From Chitinophagaceae bacterium DXS (lineage in GTDB: Bacteria > Bacteroidota > Bacteroidia > Chitinophagales > Chitinophagaceae): a DNA stretch of 64,000 nucleotides. The position numbers and the translations under genes are program-made. Every line of letters starts with the position of its first letter. Position 1 is the stretch's first letter. Below the pieces are notes generated by a model that was not told where the DNA came from, made no database searches, and saw only the letters and a list, made by a program, of their open reading frames with translations. Shown here piece after piece: positions 1 to 8,453 of this stretch. The DNA lies in contig CP128386.1 in assembly GCA_030345135.1 (NCBI GenBank), positions 1,573,344-1,637,343 on the forward strand. The letters are read 5' to 3'.

Positions 1-279
1 ATGTACGATGTTAGATGCCTGCCCGTACCGACGGCACGTTCGGGCGGGTACGATTTTAGATGTGCTCCAGACGCAGAGAAAAAGTACGAATTACGAAGTA
101 CGAAGTACGGAAGCCGCGTGGTTACAATCTAATGTACGATGTTAGATGCCTGCCCGTACCGACGGCACGTTCGGGCGGGTACGATTTTAGATGTGCTCCA
201 GACGCAGAGAAAAAGTACGAATTACGAAGTGCGAAGTACGGAAGCCGGGAGGTTGGAATCTCGTGTACAATGTTAGATG
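1..279. repeat. 131-bp tandem repeat, two full copies plus a stub
   Basis: Copy one runs 1-131 and copy two 132-262; a third begins at 263 and decays after about 17 bases. Each unit holds an inverted segment around CCCGTACC / GGGCGGGTACG and a run of TACGAAGTACGAAGTACGG words ending in GGAAGCCG. The same words occur in reverse complement near the right end of the window (61.68-62.13 kb). The open frames crossing it are low-complexity artefacts of the repeat. No gene is seen here. Confidence 0.9.
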
Positions 280-299
280 TAAAGACAGATGCCCAAAAA

Positions 300-385
300 T
301 TAAGATCTCTCATCGGCTAATAGCTGAAAGCTGACAGCTAATAGCTCACACCTGATACCTGATACCTGACACCTTACACCTCCCT
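300..385. repeat. short-word repeat (AGCTGAAAGC / ACACCTGATACC)
   Basis: Two word families follow each other: variants of AGCTGATAGCT, then variants of ACACCTGATACCTGATACC. The same pair, in the other order, lies at 8330-8435 before the Crp-type regulator gene, and related AGCTATCAGC words lie at 55347-55382, 59750-59786 and 61535-61570. Non-coding. Confidence 0.75.
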
Positions 386-461
386 CAAAAAATTTCGTTA
401 TTTTTTGTGGAATCAAAAACTTATCGCATCTCAGTGTTGTAGTTACATAAAAACCATTGCT

Positions 462-665
462 ATGAGTACATCCTTACGACCCTGGCAAGTTGCCATAGTA
501 GCTGTATTAACAGCTCTTAATTGTTATTCAATCGCACAAGGTTTTGCTTACAAAAGTTTTATTGGCATTTTACTGGCCGTAGCCAGCCTAACGGTGCTGG
601 GTTTTTGTATTAAAATGTTCAGATCTATGAACCGTATGGCAGAGAATGCTGAAGACGTTTCATGA
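462..665 (+). CDS. small two-helix membrane protein, unknown family
   Basis: A 67-residue protein, reading from the ATG at 462 rather than an upstream in-frame ATG at 405, because the upstream part overlaps a likely promoter region and has no protein-like character. It shows two hydrophobic segments, about residues 9-27 and 31-49, followed by a short charged tail with MNRMAENAEDVS. I do not recognise the family. Its last bases overlap the 3' end of the convergent methyltransferase gene by 6 nt. Function unknown; likely an inner-membrane microprotein. Confidence 0.55.
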   Translation: MSTSLRPWQVAIVAVLTALNCYSIAQGFAYKSFIGILLAVASLTVLGFCIKMFRSMNRMAENAEDVS

Positions 666-1250
666 TTGCTCTTTCAGTTGCCAAAGCGTTTGCAATTGAT
701 CCATTCTTTCCTGTGACAATGACGGCTGTGTATAGTGGCCGGCGATAGTCTTTTGCCTGAACGCTTCGTAAACAGACACTGCACAGGCGACGGAGATGTT
801 CAGGCTTTGTATAAGGCCCATTTGTGGAATAAGGAAATTGCCATCAGAAGCGTTGCATATTTCATCGCTAACGCCGGTCTGTTCATTGCCGAAAACAAGC
901 GCTACTTTATCTGTAAGATCAACATCATAGATGCTTACCGATTCTGCCGTAAGTCTGGTTGTATATATTTTATTGAAAACCTTTCTTACGGCTGCAACAC
1001 ATTCTTCCACGTTGTCAAACTGATGAAGCGTTAGCCATTTAGCGGCGCTTGTTCCGGATTTGAATTTCCACTCCCTGTTGCGCTTTGGTTTGCTGTTAAT
1101 AACATAGATATCCTGTATACCCACAGCATCGCAGGTGCGCATTACTGCTGTTATGTTCCTGGGGTCTTCAATATTTTCCATCACAACGGTCAGGTTATTC
1201 TGCCTTTTGGCCAATACTTTCGTCAGCTTGTTGTATCTCTCGGGTGTCAT
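660..1250 (-). CDS. trmH: TrmH-type tRNA 2'-O-methyltransferase (SpoU family)
   Basis: A 196-residue SPOUT-fold protein. The three SpoU motifs are visible: motif 1 with N32 and R38 in DPRNITAVMRTCDA, motif 2 GNEQTGVSDE at 121-130, and motif 3 IPQMGLIQSLNIS at 141-153, which makes the trefoil-knot SAM site. The N-terminus (TPERY...LAKRQ..LTVVMENI) resembles E. coli TrmH, which methylates G18 of tRNA. It is shorter than E. coli TrmH (about 229) because the C-terminal extension is reduced. Other SpoU substrates (for example rRNA G2251) cannot be excluded, but the lack of an N-terminal L30e-like domain favours TrmH. It is monocistronic, convergent with a small membrane gene. Confidence 0.85.
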   Translation of the reverse strand: MTPERYNKLTKVLAKRQNNLTVVMENIEDPRNITAVMRTCDAVGIQDIYVINSKPKRNREWKFKSGTSAAKWLTLHQFDNVEECVAAVRKVFNKIYTTRLTAESVSIYDVDLTDKVALVFGNEQTGVSDEICNASDGNFLIPQMGLIQSLNISVACAVSVYEAFRQKTIAGHYTQPSLSQERMDQLQTLWQLKEQS

Positions 1251-1354
1251 GTATTATCCTTTAGAAATGCCGCAAACTTAGCAAAAGGCACCCACAGCCG
1301 CTTAAATTTTTGAAATGCGTTGAAAGGGGTTTAATTTATTTCTTTACGACTTTG

Positions 1355-1801
1355 TTATCTCATAAGAACGCCAATGATCGCAAGCAGAAAGACCAGCGCA
1401 TATATTGAAATAACAACGATCATAATTATACCGATAAACCTGAAATAGCTTTTTAGTTGCGCAAACGAATTATTCAGCGCATTCTGATCGTTTCCGTTTA
1501 ATGCCTGCTGCATTTTGCCGGCATAGTTGAACAAAAAAAGATTGGGCAGAAAAAACAGCAGTGCAAAAATCAGGTAAACTACGGTCAGGAAACTTCCACT
1601 CATATATCCCGCACTGCCGGCCGGGGAAAAAACAGATAGCAGACTGCCGGCAAAAAAAGCGACCAGTACTATCAATGCTGACATCACAAATCCTACAATG
1701 GAAATAAATTTTGCCCATTTAGCTGTACTTACCAAATGCGAGGTAGTCAAAGTGTCGATTTGCAGCTCAAATAAGGAGGACGAAGACGTGTTTGGTTCCA
1801 T
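1355..1801 (-). CDS. DUF5362-like membrane protein
   Basis: A 148-residue integral membrane protein with three or four hydrophobic segments: about residues 30-58, 67-92 and 118-146. The cytosolic N-terminus (LFELQIDTLTTSHLVSTAKWAKFISIVGF) and the amphipathic stretch around residues 95-115 with NGNDQNALNNSFAQLKSYFRFIGI fit the DUF5362 family, common in Bacteroidota and of unknown function. No catalytic motif is seen. It stands alone upstream of a repeat block. The family assignment is from pattern memory. Confidence 0.65.
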   Translation of the reverse strand: MEPNTSSSSLFELQIDTLTTSHLVSTAKWAKFISIVGFVMSALIVLVAFFAGSLLSVFSPAGSAGYMSGSFLTVVYLIFALLFFLPNLFLFNYAGKMQQALNGNDQNALNNSFAQLKSYFRFIGIIMIVVISIYALVFLLAIIGVLMR

Positions 1802-1844
1802 ATTATTGGGTTTTACTTTTGGTGGGCTGAATATAGTGAAATAA

Positions 1845-2230
1845 GCTTAAAGCCTAAAGCTCAAAGCGTAAAGCCTAAAGCTTAAAGCCTAAAGCCTAAA
1901 ACCGACCGAAGCGAGGTTAAGTATGAGTTACGAAGTAGTTTAAGCTTAAAGCTTAAAGCCTAAAACCAACCGAAGCGAGGTTAAGTACGAGTTACGAAGT
2001 AGTTTAAGCTTAAAGCTTAAAGTCTAAAACCAACCGAAGCGAGGTTAAGTACGAGTTACGAAGTAGTTTAAGCTTAAAGCCTAAAGCTCAAAGCCTAAAA
2101 CTGACTGAAGCGGACTTAAGTACGAGTTACGAAGTAGTTTAAGCTTAAAGCCTAAAGCTCAAAGCCTAAAACTGACTGAAGCGGACTTAAGTACGAGTTA
2201 CGAAGTACGAAGTACCCAGGTTTTGACCTG
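1845..2230. repeat. heptad array with 64/71-bp higher-order unit
   Basis: Runs of AAGCCTA / AAGCTTA heptads alternate with a segment CCGAAGCGAGGTTAAG and GTACGAGTTACGAAGTAG. The landmark CGAAGTAGTTT recurs at 1931, 1995, 2059, 2130 and (altered) 2201, giving steps of 64, 64, 71 and 71. The two unit lengths differ by one heptad. The reverse-complement heptads GCTTTAAGCTTTAGGC lie at 2343-2375, just after the proS stop, so the block has two opposing arms around a unique core (2231-2340). No gene. Confidence 0.9.
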
Positions 2231-2342
2231 TTCATTTCCCGGATGCATAAAAAAACTCCGTAAAACTCTTTTTGATCACTCAAATCATTTTTCGGAGCCA
2301 ATTCGTCTCTTAATATGCACTTGCTACATCGGTAACAGTTCT

Positions 2343-2375
2343 AAGCTTTGAGCTTTAAGCTTTAGGCTTTAGGCC
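2343..2375. repeat. inverse heptad arm downstream of proS
   Basis: Heptads TTTAGGC and TTTAAGC run toward the proS stop. They are the reverse complement of the array at 1845-2100 and form the second arm of a possible fold-back around the 2231-2340 core. Confidence 0.7.
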
Positions 2376-2377
2376 TC

Positions 2378-3856
2378 CTAATACGCTTTCGCGAATAGCA
2401 CACGCTGCGTAGAAGGTTTTCCGGTCAATATACATGTTCCATTCTCTTGCGGATTGTTGATGGGAATACACCTGATCGTTGCTTTTGTAAGCTCTTTTAT
2501 TTTCTCTTCAGTCTCCGCAGTTCCATCCCAATGGGCCGAAATAAATCCGCCTTTTTCTTCCAGCAGTTTTACGAATTCGTCCCAGCTGTCAGCTGGTGTA
2601 ATGTGCTCGTCCCTGTAAGCAAGCGCCTTGTTGTAAATGTTCAGCTGAATATCATCCAACAGGTTCTTAACGCTTTCAGCCAGGCCATCCAGGCTGTATG
2701 ATTTCTTTTCTTTAGTATCTCTTCTTGCTACTTCTGCAACATTATTTTCCAGATCCCTTGCTCCTATCGCGATCCTAACCGGAACGCCCTGCATTTCATA
2801 CTGAGCAAATTTCCATCCCGGACGCTGATTATCGCTGTCGTCATATTTCACAGAAATACCCATTGACTTAAGAGACTGAACGATCTCTTTCACTTTTACG
2901 TCAATGTTTGCCTTTTGTTCTTCTCCTTTATAGATCGGAACTATAACTACCTGCATTGGAGCAATTTTCGGAGGCAGGATCAGTCCGTCATCGTCACTAT
3001 GTGCCATAACCAGTGCACCGATCAGCCTTGTACTGACACCCCAGCTGGTTGCCCAAACATAATCCAGTTTATTTTCTTTGTCGCTAAACTTAACATCAAA
3101 TGCTTTCGCAAAATTCTGGCCCAGGAAGTGGGAAGTACCAGCCTGCAATGCCTTACCATCCTGCATCAGTGCTTCAATACAATAAGTGTCTTCAGCACCC
3201 GCGAAACGCTCGCTTTCAGTTTTTATACCTCTGATCACCGGCAAAGCCATCCAGTTTTCCACGAAATCAGCATATACGTGCAGCATTTGTTCAGCTTCAG
3301 CCACCGCTTCATTTTTGGTAGCATGCGCAGTATGTCCTTCCTGCCAAAGAAATTCAGCAGTACGTAAAAACAGGCGCGTACGCATTTCCCATCTTACCAC
3401 GTTTGCCCACTGATTTACCAGGATCGGCAGATCGCGATAAGACTGGATCCAACCTTTATATGTATTCCAGATAATAGCTTCGCTGGTAGGACGAACAACC
3501 AGTTCTTCTTCCAGGCGTGCTTCAGGATCAACGACCAGTTTTCCCTTAGCTTCCGGATCAGATTTTAAACGGTAGTGAGTTACTACGGCACATTCCTTGG
3601 CGAAACCTTCTGCATTCTTCTCTTCAGCTTCAAAAAGACTTTTGGGAACAAACAACGGGAAATAAGCGTTTACGTGGCCGGTATCCTTAAATTTCCGGTC
3701 AAGCGCATCCCGCATATTTTCCCAAAGCGAATAGCCATAGGGTTTAATCACCATACATCCGCGTACGGCGCTGTAATCCGCCAGTCCACCTTTAATTACC
3801 AGGTCATTGTACCATTGAGAATAATCCTGTTCTCTCGAAGTAATCTCTTTACTCAT
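2378..3856 (-). CDS. proS: prolyl-tRNA synthetase, short (type 3) form
   Basis: A 492-residue class II aminoacyl-tRNA synthetase that charges tRNA-Pro. The N-terminus ([39 protein letters not shown]) and motif 2 ([20 protein letters not shown]) are typical of the archaeal/eukaryote-like form found in Bacteroidota. There is no INS editing insertion between motifs 2 and 3. Motif 3 is in the stretch [24 protein letters not shown]; the anticodon-binding domain follows and the protein ends in a conserved-looking AKAY. The ATG at 3856 gives the expected full length. Divergent from the lipoprotein gene, with palindromes between. Confidence 0.96.
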   Translation of the reverse strand: MSKEITSREQDYSQWYNDLVIKGGLADYSAVRGCMVIKPYGYSLWENMRDALDRKFKDTGHVNAYFPLFVPKSLFEAEEKNAEGFAKECAVVTHYRLKSDPEAKGKLVVDPEARLEEELVVRPTSEAIIWNTYKGWIQSYRDLPILVNQWANVVRWEMRTRLFLRTAEFLWQEGHTAHATKNEAVAEAEQMLHVYADFVENWMALPVIRGIKTESERFAGAEDTYCIEALMQDGKALQAGTSHFLGQNFAKAFDVKFSDKENKLDYVWATSWGVSTRLIGALVMAHSDDDGLILPPKIAPMQVVIVPIYKGEEQKANIDVKVKEIVQSLKSMGISVKYDDSDNQRPGWKFAQYEMQGVPVRIAIGARDLENNVAEVARRDTKEKKSYSLDGLAESVKNLLDDIQLNIYNKALAYRDEHITPADSWDEFVKLLEEKGGFISAHWDGTAETEEKIKELTKATIRCIPINNPQENGTCILTGKPSTQRVLFAKAY

Positions 3857-3882
3857 ATTAAAATTTGTTTCGGCAGTTTGTA

Positions 3883-3915
3883 AACAATTGTTAGCTTTAA
3901 TTAATTGTTAACAAT
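3883..3915. promoter_or_regulatory. two palindromes in the proS/lipoprotein divergent region
   Basis: AACAATTGTT (3883-3892) and ATTGTTAACAAT (3904-3915) are perfect palindromes sharing the half word ACAAT/ATTGT, centred 22 bp apart. They lie in the 132-bp divergent promoter region. They could be a double operator, or chance in AT-rich DNA. Confidence 0.35.
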
Positions 3916-3988
3916 GAATGTTTTTAATTTAGCTTTAAGGCGGAGCAAATGTAGTAACTTCGCATTAGAAACTTCACAATCTCAGTTT

Positions 3989-4834
3989 ATGAAGAAACAT
4001 ATATTATACCTTATTGGCGTGGTGATGGTATTTGCCAGTTGCTCAACGGCTTATAAGAATACCCAAACTCCCGACGACATGTATTATTCACCTTCCAGCG
4101 AAGCCGGCACAAAACAAGCTGCTGTCAGTGACGACAGGTATGAGCAATACATGAGCACTAATGATGATCAATACCTGCGTATGCGCGTAGCGAACAGAAG
4201 CAGATGGTCAAGCATTGACGATTATGATTATTGGTATGACAGCCGCTATGATTTCGGTTATGGCTGCAGCATGTCAAGAGCATCCATGTTCTATTCATTT
4301 AATCCTTACTACATGCGTCCATGGACCACCAGTTTTGCTTTTGGATATGGATATCCTTATGCTGGAATGGGCTTCTATCCGTTCTATAGCTATGGTGGAT
4401 TCTATAGCGGAATTGGATTTGGTTACGGTTATGGCTACGGATATGGTGGCTGGTATGCACCAATGTATACTGTAGTAAGTTATAAGAACCCGAAAGTGAT
4501 GGCCAGAAGCAGTGCCAATTATCTTTCAACTTACAGGAACAGAACTTATTCAAACAATAACTATAACCTGAAAAATTATAACAACGCCCGTTATAACAAT
4601 TACAACAGTGGCACACGTTATAATAATACAAATGGCCGTTATAACAACTATAACAATAACAACAGGAGTTATAATAACGACAACAGTAATTTCAGCAATA
4701 GCAGACCTTCAAGGTCATTTACACCAAGCACCCCATCTTACAGCGGCAGCAGAAGCAGCGGTGGAAGCTTTGGTGGCGGCGGCGGCGGAGGAACAATGAG
4801 ATCTTCCAGCTCCGGCAGTGTTAGACCAAGATAA
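3989..4834 (+). CDS. low-complexity surface lipoprotein (Tyr/Gly then Asn/Tyr rich)
   Basis: A 281-residue lipoprotein. The ATG at 3989 is preferred over one at 3905 because it begins a type II signal peptide (MKKHILYLIGVVMVFASC), with the lipobox Cys at residue 18. After an acidic, Tyr-rich part follow a Gly/Tyr tract (GYGYGYGYGGW), a central Asn/Tyr-rich tract (repeats of NNYN, RYNN), then a Ser/Gly tail (SFGGGGGGG) ending in VRPR. The composition suggests an unfolded, possibly surface-exposed or matrix-like protein. No enzyme motif. Such proteins occur in Bacteroidota as vitellogenin-like annotations of no functional meaning. Function unknown. Confidence 0.7.
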   Translation: MKKHILYLIGVVMVFASCSTAYKNTQTPDDMYYSPSSEAGTKQAAVSDDRYEQYMSTNDDQYLRMRVANRSRWSSIDDYDYWYDSRYDFGYGCSMSRASMFYSFNPYYMRPWTTSFAFGYGYPYAGMGFYPFYSYGGFYSGIGFGYGYGYGYGGWYAPMYTVVSYKNPKVMARSSANYLSTYRNRTYSNNNYNLKNYNNARYNNYNSGTRYNNTNGRYNNYNNNNRSYNNDNSNFSNSRPSRSFTPSTPSYSGSRSSGGSFGGGGGGGTMRSSSSGSVRPR

Positions 4835-4853
4835 TAAGAGCTAGATAAACCCG

Positions 4854-4930
4854 AGGCTGTTTAGCATTTTGATGAAGATTTACAATAATGCAAGATTGTA
4901 GGTTAAATTAAAAATCTAAGCAGCCTTTTT
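4854..4930 (+). terminator. two-tier hairpin terminator after the lipoprotein gene
   Basis: AGGCTG (4854-4859) pairs with CAGCCT (4921-4926), extended by TTAG/CTAA after one mismatch, and the 3' arm runs into TTTTT. The loop carries its own hairpin TACAAT (4881-4886) / ATTGTA (4895-4900). Likely Rho-independent, although the loop is long. Confidence 0.55.
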
Positions 4931-4971
4931 GTTTGTATAACTTGACAGGATAAATTAAGAGACATTAGCGT

Positions 4972-6540
4972 ATGAAAAAAAAGATCCATTTGGCAATGTG
5001 TTCAGCCTTTCTTGCGACCGGTTTATATGCACAACAGATTCCGCCTACTCCCGATGATGCTTTGCGTTCAGCATGGTTTATTCCCAATGGTACTGCCAGA
5101 AGCGTTGCTATTGGCGGCGCGATGGGATCGCTTGGCGGCGACATAAGTGCGGCAAACGTAAACCCGGCAGGGATCGGTGTCTACAAGAGCAGCGAGTTCG
5201 TAATCACACCCGGGATGATTCTCAATAATAACACTTACGATTATCGGGGTACTAATTCTTCTTCAAATAACGCGGCATTTATGTATGGCCCTGTGGGCTT
5301 CGTATTTGCCTCAGGAAACAGAAAAGGGAGTTGGTCTAGTAGTGCATTCTCCTTATCAGTCACACAACTTGCCAGTTATAATAATCACCAGACATTTACC
5401 GGGTTTAACGACTACAGTTCATATTCCGAACAGTTCCTTGAAGAATTGGTTAGCTATCAGGGAAGAGGCGCATCAGAATCCGAAGCATCTAACTTGTTTC
5501 CTTTTGGTTCATCATTAGCATACAACACCTACTTGGTTGAAGGCACATTTGATAACAATGGCAATTTAACAGGTTATGCCAGTCGTGCAAACCCGGCAAC
5601 AGGCCTAATGCAGAAATATGATGAGACGACGAAAGGTGGTTATCATGAAATATCGCTGGGATTTGCAGGCAGCAAGAACGATAAATGGTACTTAGGTACC
5701 AGCATTAACATACCAGTGATTGGCTACAACCGCCAGTTGATTTATAGCGAAGACGATGCGACAGCGGACACTACCAACCAGTTTGGATATTTTGATCACC
5801 TCCTCAGAACCAAGTCGAGCGGAGTTGGCATAAACGCAAAGTTGGGACTAATCTATAAAGCAAGCAACGCACTAAGACTTGGTTTCGCAGTACATACACC
5901 TTCATACATTGGCTATAGGGATGACGTTTATGCCGAGATGTCCACAGAAACAGAAAGCTATAGGCAGCAAAAATTTCAGACAAGTGACGAAATCATCGCT
6001 AATAATCAAGATATCCCGACCCGTTATTATTACGGCCAAATTACGCCCTATCGTGTAATCGCAAGTGGCAGTTACCTGTTCACAGGAGCACACAGCAGTC
6101 AGCAAAAAGGGTTTATAAGCGCCGATGTAGAATTTGTGAATTACCGCGGCGTTCGTTACTCCGCCTCAAATGGAGAGAGCGATGGTGGCTATTTCAGCTA
6201 CCTTAACGATGTCATTAAGGATTACTACAAGGGTAATGTAAATGTACGATTAGGAGGTGAAATGAAATTTGATGTATGGATGGTGCGTTTGGGGGGAGCC
6301 TACTATGGCAGCCCATATAAGGACAAAGAGCTAAAGGCCAGCAGGGCGCAGATAAGTGGTGGTGTAGGTTACCGCAACAAAGGATTTTTTGTTGATCTTA
6401 CCTATGCACAATCGTTCAATAAAGATGTAATCTTCCCCTATAGATTATCCGGCACGCCTGATCAACCTGTTGCAAATACGTTTGCCGATGCAAAGAACTC
6501 AAGAGCAAATGTGCTGCTTACATTTGGCGTGAAATTCTAA
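4972..6540 (+). CDS. OmpP1/FadL-type outer membrane transport protein
   Basis: A 522-residue predicted outer-membrane beta-barrel with a signal peptide (MKKKIHLAMCSAFLATGLYAQQ). The segment GTARSVAIGGAMGSLGGDISAANVNPAGIGVY is the classic N-terminal hatch-like region of the OmpP1/FadL/TodX family: small-residue rich, with an NPAG motif. The rest alternates aromatic strands and polar turns and ends in LLTFGVKF, the usual barrel C-terminal strand. The family takes up hydrophobic compounds such as fatty acids across the outer membrane; the substrate here is unknown. It stands alone, between two terminators. Confidence 0.85.
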   Translation: MKKKIHLAMCSAFLATGLYAQQIPPTPDDALRSAWFIPNGTARSVAIGGAMGSLGGDISAANVNPAGIGVYKSSEFVITPGMILNNNTYDYRGTNSSSNNAAFMYGPVGFVFASGNRKGSWSSSAFSLSVTQLASYNNHQTFTGFNDYSSYSEQFLEELVSYQGRGASESEASNLFPFGSSLAYNTYLVEGTFDNNGNLTGYASRANPATGLMQKYDETTKGGYHEISLGFAGSKNDKWYLGTSINIPVIGYNRQLIYSEDDATADTTNQFGYFDHLLRTKSSGVGINAKLGLIYKASNALRLGFAVHTPSYIGYRDDVYAEMSTETESYRQQKFQTSDEIIANNQDIPTRYYYGQITPYRVIASGSYLFTGAHSSQQKGFISADVEFVNYRGVRYSASNGESDGGYFSYLNDVIKDYYKGNVNVRLGGEMKFDVWMVRLGGAYYGSPYKDKELKASRAQISGGVGYRNKGFFVDLTYAQSFNKDVIFPYRLSGTPDQPVANTFADAKNSRANVLLTFGVKF

Positions 6541-6553
6541 AAATATCATTACA

Positions 6554-6600
6554 ACAGGCAAAGCATTCTTAATACCAGATTCGCTTTGCCTGTTTTTTTA
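6554..6600 (+). terminator. intrinsic terminator between convergent genes
   Basis: ACAGGCAAAGC (6554-6564) and GCTTTGCCTGT (6583-6593) form a perfect 11-bp stem with an 18-nt loop, followed by seven T. It ends the barrel gene and sits against the stop of the convergent inhibitor gene. Confidence 0.85.
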
Positions 6601-6867
6601 TTCTTTTTTCTCAATCTTCAGATTATCCTTCATCTCTTCAAACACTTTCTTGTACTTAGCCGGAATTTTATCCCAGTCAATAGACAACGTCCTGTCCCCT
6701 GCCTGCAAGCTATAACTGCTCGCATCCCGTGCAATGCCGGGAGAATGTCTCTCTACACCAATTATTTGCAGCAATTCATTCAGCTCATCCTGGGTCCAGT
6801 CAACGTCTGTTTCTGCTTTCTTTGTCATGGGAATAATTCCACCACTTCGCAGTAATGTGATCTTCAT
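6598..6867 (-). CDS. emfourin-like inhibitor of M4 (protealysin-type) protease
   Basis: An 89-residue protein that begins MKITLLRSGGIIP, the hallmark N-terminal strand of emfourin, the protein inhibitor of protealysin described in Serratia. The acidic middle (ETDVDWTQDELNELLQII) and the later YSLQAGDRTLSIDW strand fit that small family. It lacks a signal peptide, so it would act in the cytoplasm. It lies 33 bp downstream of, and on the same strand as, a protealysin-type M4 protease gene, the known gene order of the pair. Its likely role is to keep the protease inactive inside the cell. Assignment rests on the N-terminal motif and context. Confidence 0.8.
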   Translation of the reverse strand: MKITLLRSGGIIPMTKKAETDVDWTQDELNELLQIIGVERHSPGIARDASSYSLQAGDRTLSIDWDKIPAKYKKVFEEMKDNLKIEKKE

Positions 6868-6900
6868 TATATGCTGTTTATCAATTAGAGTACTAAACGG

Positions 6901-7989
6901 CTAAACTTTCGCAGCAGCCCAGCCATCTTTAACTGCTTTAACCTCAAGACTGTTTGCTCCAAACAATTCTCCAGCCTTGGTAACGGTTATTTTCTTGAGA
7001 TCTACAAAGGTAGCATTATGTAAAAGATGTGCGGTATCAGTAAGAGCTGCATACCAAATACGTCCGGCTTTCTCCCAGGAAAAACCGCCTAGATTGAATG
7101 CAGTTACATAAAATGCATAGTTAGGAATGCCTGAATTAATATGTACACCACCCCAGTCACCATTTTCGGTATTAGGCAGATTCTGATAGTTATCCATTGT
7201 AGCCGGCTGAGGATCGGTTCCCAGATCCGGGTGATTTTTGTATGCAGTTCCTGGAGCTTTTAAGCTGCGGAGTGCATATTTTTTGCCCAGCAATACATTC
7301 TCTCCAATCAGCCAGTCAGCTTTTTTTACATCCTGATTCAGTGCGCGCTGTTTGATCATGATGCCGAATACGTCTGAAAAAGATTCGTTGAGCGCTCCGG
7401 CCTGCATTTCGTAATCCAGGTTGGCCTCAAATTGCGTAACGCCGTGCGTAAGTTCATGTCCGATGATATCCACATCCGAAGTAAAGCTGCCAAATATGGT
7501 ACGGTCGCCATCACCATAGATCATTCTTCTTCCATCCCAGAATGCATTATCATATTTCTTGTCATAGTGAATGTATTGTTTGATGGTCATGCCGAGATTG
7601 TCGATCGAATTGCGATGAAACAACTCATAATATAAACTCCACGTATCAGTACCCGCTTTAATAACATTTTTTGCATCTCTGTCCGTTGGCTTTTTGGTGC
7701 TACCTGTTTTCCAGAGAAGAGTGGCCTTGCTGAGATCTGTGCCTTTTTTACAATTGTAAACTTCCAGTTTAGCATGCGGCGTAGCAGTCTTTCTTGCAGA
7801 CATTGCGCCCAATACGGTCTTTTCTTTTTCGTTTGTTCCTTTAAAAAATTCCCTGTCACTACGGAAACGGTAACTTCTGAATTTTGAATTAATCGCATTT
7901 TTAGCGAGCGCCAGGTTACTACTGTCTTTCAACTTATCCTCCATGTAAGGAGGAATAATACACCTGATGGATGAGTGGTTAGTACACAT
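6901..7989 (-). CDS. protealysin-like M4 zinc metallopeptidase
   Basis: A 362-residue thermolysin-family protease read from the ATG at 7989, because the following residues (CTNHSSIRCIIPPYMEDKL) match the short protealysin propeptide with its PP-Y motif. An upstream in-frame start at 8088 adds an unlikely leader. The zinc site HELTH is at about 178-182, the third ligand lies in NESFSDV (201-207), and the proton-donor His in DWGGVHINSGIPN is at about 283. No signal peptide is seen, as in other protealysins. The propeptide (about 50 residues) is much shorter than in thermolysin. Forms an operon with the downstream emfourin-like gene. Confidence 0.92.
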   Translation of the reverse strand: MCTNHSSIRCIIPPYMEDKLKDSSNLALAKNAINSKFRSYRFRSDREFFKGTNEKEKTVLGAMSARKTATPHAKLEVYNCKKGTDLSKATLLWKTGSTKKPTDRDAKNVIKAGTDTWSLYYELFHRNSIDNLGMTIKQYIHYDKKYDNAFWDGRRMIYGDGDRTIFGSFTSDVDIIGHELTHGVTQFEANLDYEMQAGALNESFSDVFGIMIKQRALNQDVKKADWLIGENVLLGKKYALRSLKAPGTAYKNHPDLGTDPQPATMDNYQNLPNTENGDWGGVHINSGIPNYAFYVTAFNLGGFSWEKAGRIWYAALTDTAHLLHNATFVDLKKITVTKAGELFGANSLEVKAVKDGWAAAKV

Positions 7990-8453
7990 GGTTTGTATTT
8001 TTTTAGGGTATAAAAAATTATTGTTTAAGGTACACCGAATGATCTGCATTATCAATGTGAAAAATAGCTGTAGTCTGATATTTATCACAGACGCGTTAAT
8101 GCAACCAATTTATGGAGGGAATAAATAGGTGAAAGGCACCGTCCAATAGATACGTTGGCTAACTTTAGCCCATGTAAGAAAATTAAGTTGATTCTATGCA
8201 ATCCCGACGAAAGTTCATCGGTTGCTTTCTCGGACAAGCAATGCGAATCAATGTTCTTTAAATTTAGCCGGACAATAATGATATCCAATTAAGGATCATG
8301 AATTCTGATACATGTTGCGTATGCATCACTCCTCATATCTCATGCTTCACACCTCACACCTCAAACTTTACACCTCGCACCTGACACCTGACACCTCAGA
8401 GCTGAAAGCTAAAAGCTGATAGCTCTCAGCTAAATAAGCCGTAAGTTTGACAC
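7990..8453. other. intergenic region with short-word repeats before the Crp-type gene
   Basis: A 464-bp gap between divergent genes. The first 300 bp are unique sequence; an open frame on the minus strand here has no protein-like features. From about 8330 to 8435 it holds degenerate CACACCTGACACC words followed by AGCTGAAAGCTAAAAGC words, the same families as at 300-385. No RNA gene seen. Confidence 0.6.

Noticed and set aside
60-320. 86-residue frame across the 131-bp repeat
   Set aside because: The frame is produced by the tandem repeat; the peptide is itself a duplicated low-complexity string.
8085-8288. 67-residue minus-strand frame upstream of the protease
   Set aside because: Composition and lack of any domain or signal feature point to a chance frame in the divergent region.
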